Below are positions 8,593 to 15,872 of a stretch of 15,872 nucleotides of DNA, one piece after another (position 1 is the stretch's first letter; every line of letters starts with the position of its first letter). The notes beneath the pieces were generated by a model. The model worked only from the letters and a program-made list of their open reading frames with translations. It was not told the origin of the DNA and did no database searches. Source of the DNA: Temnopleurus reevesii (Eukaryota; Echinodermata; Echinoidea; Temnopleuroida; Temnopleuridae); NCBI GenBank assembly GCA_036244855.1, contig BQKZ01000035.1, positions 201,142 through 217,013 on the forward strand. Direction: 5' to 3'. The translations under genes and the position numbers were made by a program.

Positions 8593-9921
8593 AGTATAAT
8601 AACCAAAATTTAGTTAGATTTCAACTTAAATCTGGTTAATATTGGGACATTTTTTGTCTGTTCAACACATATTAACCTATGGATTGGTTAATTTGAGTGT
8701 ATGAGGCATACAAGAAGAATGACATGGATAATGTTCTTGACAATCAGTCCAAATGCCGCATTTTATATATTGAAAGAGCCAAAGGGAATGGATGAAAATG
8801 TTTGTGTGTGTGTCTGTGCGTCTAAATCGGCGTGTGTGTTTTATAAATGTGTTCAAGAGTAGAGATATGTGTAGTGTGAAAGAATACCAAAACTTGTCAA
8901 ACAAGCCAACCATTCTGAGTTGTCACGGAAAAGAGAGAAATTGTAAATATATTCTAACAGTATGTTCACATCTTACCCTGATTTTGCATGTCTTTACTGT
9001 CTTGAAGATGAAGTATGTTTTTAGTAAAGCCTACTAATGTCATTAATATTATTTGCCAAAATCATTTGAATGAAATCTTATTATTTTATAACAATACATT
9101 CTGAAAGAGGGGTCTTGTAGTAAGTTCTAGTAGCAATAATTGCCTTGAAATTGAGTCAACTGGAAAATGGTTCACACATAGCGTTGTGAGAATTCTGCAA
9201 GTGCATTACGTGTGATCCCCATGGGTTGTAGTGCTTACTTAGATGATATTCCCTCTATAATTCATGGATTTCCTCTCATGTTTGTCTTTCATTTCTCCCA
9301 TAAATAGTGGGTTGGTGGTGTGTATATGATCGTAAAGAGGGAATGATCAATTATTTGTTATATAAAAGCCATTGATGATTACCCAGATATGGGATTTATT
9401 GTTTGCGTACCCCAAGGATTCAGTCATCAAACTTTAAATTCTATTACCCTTTGACAGAGTTTTAGATTTCCCTCTTTAGAAAGTGTGTGTGTGGGAAGTA
9501 TATTAAAAACCAACAACAACAAAGGACACTATAATTGCCCACAAAATTGTTAATAGTTCAACAAGCAAATTTCTTTTCAATTCTAGTCTATTTTGTCCAC
9601 CTGTACAACTTTCATCATTATGCCAAAATTTAAACAGTATATCATTTTGAGAAAGAAAAATTATAACAATTTGCACATCATGGTTAATTGATCAAAATTG
9701 AATGAAGCAATGAAAAAAAACCTTGTGAAATAAGGGTGCTTTCCTGTTATAAAGTGAGATTACTTTCTAAGCTCCTGTGTGTGTCAAACTAATTTCCTCT
9801 TGTATTTTGTTCTTTTTTCTCTTTCCTAACTCCAACCTGTCCCATTGTCCTCTTACCCCTTCCCTTGTCCATCACCTTTGACCTTTGAACTTACCCTGTG
9901 ACCTACCATCCTACCCTACAG
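8593..9921. other. Non-coding stretch ending in a long pyrimidine tract
   Basis: No gene recognised up to about 9771. From 9772 to 9919 there is no AG dinucleotide and much of the sequence is C/T-rich; this leads into the candidate microexon. Short TG runs lie at about 8801-8816 and 9484-9492. Confidence 0.55.
9872..9891 (-). promoter_or_regulatory. Three TGACCT-type half-sites with one-base spacers
   Basis: TCACCT-T-TGACCT-T-TGAACT, with a further TGACCT at 9899-9904. On the minus strand these are AGGTCA-like half-sites in DR1 spacing. They sit inside the pyrimidine tract of a candidate splice acceptor, so their resemblance to receptor sites may be a by-product of tract composition. Confidence 0.25.
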
Positions 9922-9942
9922 GCTCAGCGCAAAATAAATCAG
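9922..9942 (+). CDS. Candidate 21-nt microexon
   Basis: Acceptor ATCCTACCCTACAG ends at 9921 and donor CAG|GTTAGA begins at 9943. The preceding 148 bases (9772-9919) contain no AG. Branch-point candidates are distant (CTAAC at 9826-9830, about 90 bases upstream), an arrangement known for regulated small exons. The length is a multiple of three, so skipping would keep frame. In phase 1 it encodes SAQNKS flanked by split glycine codons; phase 0 (AQRKINQ) is also open. Phase 1 alone joins the neighbouring candidate exons. In the pre-mRNA it would lie between complementary GAU and AUC tracts. The gene is not recognised. Confidence 0.35.
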
Positions 9943-10703
9943 GTTAGACTTTGGTGGTTAGCTTCTATTTTGCTTCCATATTGCTATTTTTAAGTAAATC
10001 TGAGCTTTGGCCTGCCATTTGCAAACCCATCTAAAAAGCACAATTAAAACATGCCACTTAGGAATTATCAAATGAAAACTTGCAATCATGCTATAAATGA
10101 CCCCCGTGAAAAATTTAGTCTAGACAAATAAACTTCATATTGATACTGCTGCCCATAATCCAGTATTGCTTTTGTCAACATGGCATTGAAAAAAAGAATT
10201 ACCTATTTAAGAATCATCAAAAGCAAAATAAATGAATTTATAATCCAATCACTTATACAAAATATTGCAGAAAATAAAGGAATTTACAATGAAAAGTATA
10301 TTAAGCAATTATGGCATAGATGGACCTAGGATTCTAGTAATTTTGGACTAGTACCAAAATGAACTAGAATGTTTTATTTTTCGATAGGGGACAAACCTGT
10401 AATCGAAATGAAAAAAATATAAGGAGTACATTTTTAATTAATTCTTAAGAATTGTTTATAGGGAGAATACTATCAATTAATTTCTAGGCTGAAGTTCAGA
10501 TCTACTGTTCATCTTGAAAGTATATTGGCATGGAAATCTGCCTGAAGCTTCATGATCACATGATCCATTGGTTGCCATGATTGTCTTGATTTATGTTCTC
10601 ACGGAGTCTGATGCATTATGGGCATTTTGTGGTTGCGTCTTCCTGGTTAGAATTGTGTGGAAAAGCCTACGTGCACGAGCTTGGCTGCTGCACCATTATC
10701 GAT
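9943..10703. other. AT-rich non-coding stretch
   Basis: No gene recognised. It contains the short perfect-looking hairpin at 10331-10370. The segment around 10600-10700 is somewhat richer in GC but lacks a credible acceptor. Confidence 0.5.
10331..10370. repeat. Short hairpin, 16/17-nt arms, 7-nt loop
   Basis: ATTCTAGTAATTTTGG pairs with CCAAAATGAACTAGAAT around the loop ACTAGTA. The stem is 8 + 6 paired bases separated by a small internal loop. Pairing does not extend outward, so it is too short for a normal pre-miRNA. It may be a remnant of a palindromic element. Confidence 0.6.
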
Positions 10704-10852
10704 GACTTGATCATTGTGATCGTCACCATCATCATTCCATTGCCTTTATCATTGTCATTTTCTTCATTGTCATCATTATTATCATTATCAATGTCCTCTT
10801 CCTTGTCATTATTTTCATGACTACCATTATTGTTATCTCCTATACATGTATT

Positions 10853-10916
<64 letters not shown>

Positions 10917-11384
10917 CTATCGTTGTCGACAATCGCTATTGTCGTTGTTGGCGTTATCATCATCAGAATCATCAGCCTCGTCTCTTTATCACTTTCATCA
11001 TCGCCATCATCATCATCTTCATTGGTTTAATTATTATCATTGTCTTCATTATCTTTGTCATCATCACCATCACCATCACTACTAACAATATCATCATATC
11101 ACATTCATCATCATATTATCATTCACCACCACCATCATCATCATCATCATCCTCTTTGCCATCATTATCGTCGTTGACGTCATCATCATTATCACTATCC
11201 CTACCACTACCATCACAACCAAAATCACCATCATAATTTCTTCTTTGACATCATCATCACCACCTCCACCACTTCCACCTTGCCTCTCCATCTCATCATT
11301 ATTACTCTCATCATCCTCATCATCATCGTCATCATCATCATCATCTTCATCATTATCATCCTCATCATCATCATCGTCATCATT

Positions 11385-11418
<34 letters not shown>

Positions 11419-11553
11419 CCACCACCACCATCATCATCAGCATCATCATCATCATCATCATCATCATCACCATCATCATCACCACCATCATCATCATCGT
11501 CGTCGTCATCATCATCATCATCATCATCATCATCACCACCACCACCACCGCCC

Positions 11554-11585
<32 letters not shown>

Positions 11586-11613
11586 ATCGTCATCATCACC
11601 GTCATCATCATCT
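10704..11613. repeat. Large diverged (ATC)n microsatellite block
   Basis: About 900 bases of TCA/ATC triplets interrupted by ATT, ACC, GTC and TTC variants. The longest clean run is 18 units (10863-10916). CACCAC and CGTCGT sub-runs occur near 11416-11428, 11495-11506 and 11535-11580. It is the reverse-complement type of the block at 8042-8592. Minus-strand poly-Asp and plus-strand poly-Ser/Ile frames are by-products; the minus Asp frame (11094-11657) begins at TTG. Non-coding by my reading. Confidence 0.95.
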
Positions 11614-12988
11614 TGTGTCACATCAGTATTTGCATATGTTTGAATGGTGGTTCTCAATCATGAAAGAGACAATTATTTAAAAAATTTGAAGCAGGTTCAC
11701 TAGCTTTACTACATCTTCATCATCGAGGTGTTGCACGATACTCATTTGCAGTTACTCTTCCATGCATGATGCTAATTCATGTGAAGATTAAAACCAATAG
11801 AAACTGTCATCATCTACAGAATTTATGTTTAAAAAAAGGCTTAACTTTGGACTGTTGGGTGTATTTTTTTGTCTTACATAAGTATTTTTTTTTTTATCAT
11901 ATTTGCTTACTCACTGCACATGAATGAATGTATGATATGTATGCTTCACTTAAATTGATTGCCCAAGTAACTCTAACTTGTAAAGGCTCTCCATTTCTTG
12001 TTCTTCAAGAATTACTTCTGCAATTTGGCTTCAGATTGCCTTAGTGCAGTTCATCTTTTTTAGATCATCAGCATTATCTGCTTCACTTCAGCAATATACC
12101 ATCAGCTTTTCAATATTTTTGTTTATCAAATCGCATATCTTTTAGTTTTATCAAACATAGGTGAAACCCATGAAGCAAATCATTTTCACCTTTTCAAAAT
12201 CTGTACTTTCTTCTTTATATGTTAAATACTTGCTGCTTCTTCATTCAAACTTGAAAATAATAATCATTCATTTTTCCTAAGAAATAGCTTTCCTGCCTTG
12301 TATTTTTGCGAGAATCCTGCAGTTCATGTTCATTGCAAATTCATTGTTCTAGCTATGTATATTTAATGTCATAATTTATATGCATCACTTCTGTTCACAA
12401 ATGAAATACAAATGGTCAAATCATTCTGCCAACATCCTTGTTTCTGAGAAATAAGGTAAAGGATTTTATAATGAACAGAAGACGTTGCCTTTTTTCTGTC
12501 ATTCAATGGCATTTTTTCACGTTTATGATGAAGGGTACTACAATCATTAGTGTCTGTAGAATTTTAGGTTTAAGAAAATTTCTTCACATAGTCACGTTAT
12601 AAGGAATTACAGTAGAGAACATGAATTTTTCTACAAAGTACTTAGTTCTGTTGCACCTTGTTACAATGACATTTTTTCCTCTTTATATTGAAACCTTGTA
12701 ATATCAGGGCTACAATCTAATAGAGCACAAGGATTTCGGGGTCTAAAAATAACCATATTATAACAAGATGTTGTTATATTTATTAACTTTATAATGAGGT
12801 TGGTTGAAGGGGGTGGGCTGACAATATTTTACTCCGCAGTCTTTGATATGAATGAATCTTGTAATATGAGTAGAATACATTTTACAGTAACTCTTTTCTG
12901 CGATAACTTGCTGTACTACTTTTTTGTGCTGATGTTAATTGAGAATTACATGGAGAAAGTACCCCTCCCACTGTCTTAGTATTTTTCA
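11614..12988. other. AT-rich non-coding stretch
   Basis: No gene recognised. One acceptor-like site (TTGTAATATCAG, ending 12707) is followed by 17 open codons in phase 1, but I find no usable donor before the stop, so I do not call it. Confidence 0.5.
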
Positions 12989-13382
12989 TTAAGTGTGCTC
13001 CATGTAAGTTTTCTTATGTTATCCCATCTAATATCATGCTTTTCTTAAGTCCACTTAATATACTCTTGACCTCTACTTAGCATCTTCTTATCTCCTTAAT
13101 GTCTTGTCAATATTGCTGAAATCTCCACTTAATACCTCCTTCATATCTGCTTGATATCAAAGGGATACCAACTTAATTTCTACTTAATGTCTACTTATTG
13201 TGCCCTTTGAATGTTTCTAGGGTATTGTTTTAGATGATTGTTACTCTGAAGCGTAATCTTAGTCGTTTTAGGACAGGATTGTTGTGATATTTTCTAACAT
13301 GTGCTGGTTAATAAGGCTACCTTCATATATCATGCATGCCTCTTCTATGATCAGTTGTGACCGTGTTTGCATCATCGTTTTC
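12989..13382 (+). repeat. 394-bp perfect direct repeat, copy 1, ending at the N
   Basis: Line-by-line comparison with 14661-15054 (offset 1672) shows no mismatch. The base before the match differs (A versus C). Copy 1 stops exactly at the undetermined base 13383. The unit is itself built from loose CTTAAT/TCTACTTAAT/CTCC steps in its first 210 bases. A duplicate ending at an N is a classic sign of a contig-joining artefact, although a very recent duplication is possible. Confidence 0.97.
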
Positions 13383-13383
13383 N
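13383..13383. other. Single undetermined base, probable contig junction
   Basis: The only N in the window. Sequence identity with the downstream repeat copy ends immediately to its left, so I read it as a join between two contigs rather than one poor base call. Confidence 0.7.
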
Positions 13384-13552
13384 TGAATTGTTTTGGCTCC
13401 CAATGTATATTGGAAAGTATATGTACAAAACTCTACATTGCTGTATATTTTTGTCACCTGCCTTTCTTTTTGATATAATTTTGATTCTTCTTCGGAAATT
13501 CTTGCACCTGCCTGACTTGCTTTATTTGTTCTCTATCATAACTTGAAAATAG

Positions 13553-13761
13553 GGAGAGAAAAAATAAGTATCAGAAGAGAAAGAGAAAGTATTTGTGAAT
13601 ATCAATGGGCCAGACAGAAAGTGGAATCAAATCATGCACACAATGAACCTGCTTATAACTCAGATATTCCCCATCAAACAACTCCGTCTGAAGCAAAGTT
13701 ACCAAATGTAACCAACAATATTTATTATACAAAACTAGGATATCTAAAGCTAAAAAGATGA
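13553..13761 (+). CDS. Candidate terminal coding exon
   Basis: Acceptor AG at 13551-13552 has a branch-point match CTGAC (13512-13516) 37 bases upstream, a T/C-rich stretch and no AG between. In phase 1 the exon runs 69 codons to TGA (13759-13761). The start is basic and charged (REKISIRRERESICEYQWA), followed by a polar part with NEPAYNSDI and a tyrosine pair in NIYYTKLGY. This resembles an intracellular tail more than the aromatic-rich noise frames around it. AATAAA lies three bases past the stop (13764-13769). No family recognised. The frame also extends upstream to TTG 13543, so a chance ORF is possible. Confidence 0.35.
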
Positions 13762-14660
13762 ACAATAAAAAAAAACTAATCTTGAAAGACAAAGGAAGTG
13801 AAATAAGGAATCATCAAGACAAGAACATCACCTCCTAAATGAAGGGGAGACATAATGTAAAGGGAGGAGTCTAAATATATGGCAAACAGTTACGGGTTCT
13901 TGAATTTTAGGTGAGATTGATATGTCATGTTAATGTGTGTTTAAAAGTATAGATTTTAAGACTTTAATTGAATATTACATGTTTCAAGAGCCAGTTGATA
14001 CAATATACAAGTCCCTCTTTGTATACTTTTATAAGATACAGCATTATAAATAATTTATAGCGAATTGTTAGCTGTTGTACATAACGCATAGGCGTATATC
14101 CAACAATATTTCAATTCAAATTCTGATGTCCAACTTTAACAGTGATTTTCTCCTTTTCAAATTTTGACATGTTGTCCTTTGCTATTCTTAAAATATCTTT
14201 TGGAATATTGCTTTAAATGAGTTGAAACTTTGAACATGAGCAGAGTATACCATAAGGAACAATCCAAACCAAACATCCATAAGGTAAAATGTATTGTTTG
14301 TCTTGTAATTATCAATTAAGTCTGGTAATTAAGAAGTGAAATCTAAAGTAACAATCTATGTGGTATTATTTTAAAATCGCCAATCATAGTAGAATACTGA
14401 TTGGTTTAGATTGCAGAGGTACTCTTAGAGAAGCTTTCCTGAAAATTTGAAGTGATTTGGTACACAGGAAGCAAAGTTATTGTCAGAATACAAATACCTT
14501 ATGTATTACATTGTTTTAATTGATATGACCTTGACGCGACCTCCAAAATCGTTTTAACAGTGAAATTTCATCTTTCATGACTATTTGCCACATTTGTATG
14601 AAATTTCAATAAATAAATTAAAGTATTACTAAAAATTTGTAATTTGGGTGAAGTCTGGCC
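13762..14660. other. Possible 3' UTR or intergenic stretch
   Basis: AATAAA occurs directly after the candidate stop (13764-13769) and as an overlapping pair at 14608-14617. No reading frame or repeat recognised. If the exon at 13553 is real, this would be its 3' UTR or the region just beyond. Confidence 0.4.
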
Positions 14661-15054
14661 TTAAGTGTGCTCCATGTAAGTTTTCTTATGTTATCCCATC
14701 TAATATCATGCTTTTCTTAAGTCCACTTAATATACTCTTGACCTCTACTTAGCATCTTCTTATCTCCTTAATGTCTTGTCAATATTGCTGAAATCTCCAC
14801 TTAATACCTCCTTCATATCTGCTTGATATCAAAGGGATACCAACTTAATTTCTACTTAATGTCTACTTATTGTGCCCTTTGAATGTTTCTAGGGTATTGT
14901 TTTAGATGATTGTTACTCTGAAGCGTAATCTTAGTCGTTTTAGGACAGGATTGTTGTGATATTTTCTAACATGTGCTGGTTAATAAGGCTACCTTCATAT
15001 ATCATGCATGCCTCTTCTATGATCAGTTGTGACCGTGTTTGCATCATCGTTTTC
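14661..15054 (+). repeat. 394-bp perfect direct repeat, copy 2
   Basis: Identical to 12989-13382. After 15054 this copy continues ATCAATCGTTGG, whereas copy 1 meets the N. The sequence to the left (14641-14660) is unrelated to the left flank of copy 1, so the duplicated unit is only the 394 bases. Confidence 0.97.
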
Positions 15055-15228
15055 ATCAATCGTTGGAGTGCGCCAAACCCTTACCCATCATTTCAATAAT
15101 CAAGTATTACATTTTTTGTTTTGTATTGACTAAAGCCCCAACTAATCTGTGTGATGTTTTCTTTCCCAATTTGTCCCATTCCCACCCCATCAACATTACC
15201 ATGGTAACCATTTTTTATCCCATTGTCG
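15055..15228. other. Non-coding spacer
   Basis: No gene recognised; the frame at 15039-15269 starts inside the repeat and has no support. Confidence 0.5.
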
Positions 15229-15407
15229 GAGATGCCAACCGTTCCGGAATGTACATGAGGTTAAAATGAAAAAGGGGAGATGGCAATAGCTAAACAAAAG
15301 CTGCAGAAAAAAAAGGACTGCAATAACCATTCTCATACTCAGCCATTCATCTGTGATGGAAGCCTTGAATTCAGATTAAAATACACCTCATGAACGGTTG
15401 GCATCTC
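15229..15407. repeat. Small foldback: 16-bp arms, about 147-base interior
   Basis: GAGATGCCAACCGTTC at 15229-15244 is perfectly inverted at 15392-15407. Just inside, ATGAGGT (left) and ACCTCAT (right) also pair with a changed spacing. It could be a short TIR element or a decayed hairpin. No target duplication seen. Confidence 0.6.
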
Positions 15408-15872
15408 TGCGTCCTTCTCATATCCTATAATTACCGTTTGAAGTGCCTCCCCTCCCTATACCCTTTACCATCCTGTAATAAAAAAAAGTGTGCCGTTACC
15501 ATGCCTATTCTGACATGTATTATATTCTAGAATTTCTTTCTATACCATGAATTTCTGAAATGCCCCTCCCCCCAAAAAATATAAAGAAACGTAAACTATC
15601 TCTTTGAATATTTGAATACAAATCTTACATAGCGCTTCTCAAGTATCTATGCTCAAGTGTCAGATGAATTATCTTGACGATGAAAACAGATTTTTTTGCC
15701 CATAAAAATTAAGCATTATGCAACAAAAGGATTTGGACATGGAAATGAGTAATATCTACTTATATCGTCATAACAACCTGTCTCCATTTAACAGCACCCC
15801 CCCCCCCAACCTTTCCTCCCTTACCTAACTGTTTATATTAAACAAAGAAGAGTTTATTTTTTTTTTTTTTTT
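15408..15872. other. Non-coding right end with homopolymers
   Basis: No gene recognised. It contains an 11-C run (15797-15807) and finishes in 16 T (15857-15872). Confidence 0.7.

Noticed and set aside
8042..11613. CRISPR-like array
   Set aside because: The repeats are contiguous trinucleotides without unique spacers of constant length, in a eukaryotic setting.
11094..11657. Minus-strand poly-Asp/Gly frame in the ATC block
   Set aside because: TTG start, no ATG before the tract, and the same repeat gives open frames in several registers, so openness is not evidence for coding.
12708..12767. Exon-like phase-1 stretch after TTGTAATATCAG
   Set aside because: The phase fits the exon model, but no credible donor lies before the in-frame TAA, and it would end the protein before the better-supported last exon.
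13571..13792. 73-codon minus-strand frame opposite the candidate last exon
   Set aside because: Its product is dominated by F, L, I and Y as expected for the complement of an A-rich coding strand. The plus-strand frame has the better acceptor and composition.

Overview
This looks like eukaryotic nuclear DNA, most likely a draft-assembly contig from a marine invertebrate; an echinoderm such as a sea urchin is my best guess. The reasons are AT-rich composition, no long reading frames, no bacterial gene layout, abundant short inverted-repeat elements (MITEs) of a style common in such genomes, long diverged GAT/ATC microsatellites and an assembly N. The organism call is inference. I see no tRNA, rRNA, CRISPR array, viral or toxin gene. 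The sequence starts with 16 G and ends with 16 T, so it is probably a whole contig or scaffold piece that broke at homopolymers.

Layout. 1-842 is richer in CpG than the rest. It holds a weak TATA/initiator-like arrangement near 48-91 and a 553-bp element with 51-bp inverted ends (290-842). 843-4073 is AT-rich and almost featureless apart from one small MITE (2936-3087) and a 36-bp tandem duplication. 4074-5387 is a MITE cluster: two copies of one ~162-bp family ten bases apart, the second split by a 658-bp TA-flanked element, then two members of another family that appear to share a CAG target. 7491-7617 is a near-perfect foldback element. A diverged (GAT)n block (8042-8592) and a diverged (ATC)n block (10704-11613) lie in opposite orientation about 2.1 kb apart. 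12989-13382 is repeated without a single mismatch at 14661-15054, and the first copy stops exactly at the single N (13383). A small foldback and homopolymer-rich sequence fill the right end.

Gene content. No gene can be named. The best coding hypothesis is three small plus-strand exons: 5618-5659 (42 nt), the microexon 9922-9942 (21 nt) and a terminal exon ending in TGA at 13759-13761. Each follows a credible splice acceptor. Only one reading phase (phase 1 at every junction) stays open through all three. The microexon acceptor has a 148-nt stretch without AG and a distant branch-point candidate. In a pre-mRNA the microexon would be flanked by complementary GAU and AUC tracts. If real, this window is mostly intron of one plus-strand gene, with the 3' end near 13.8 kb and perhaps the promoter near the left edge. 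This model was built by eye and needs transcript evidence.
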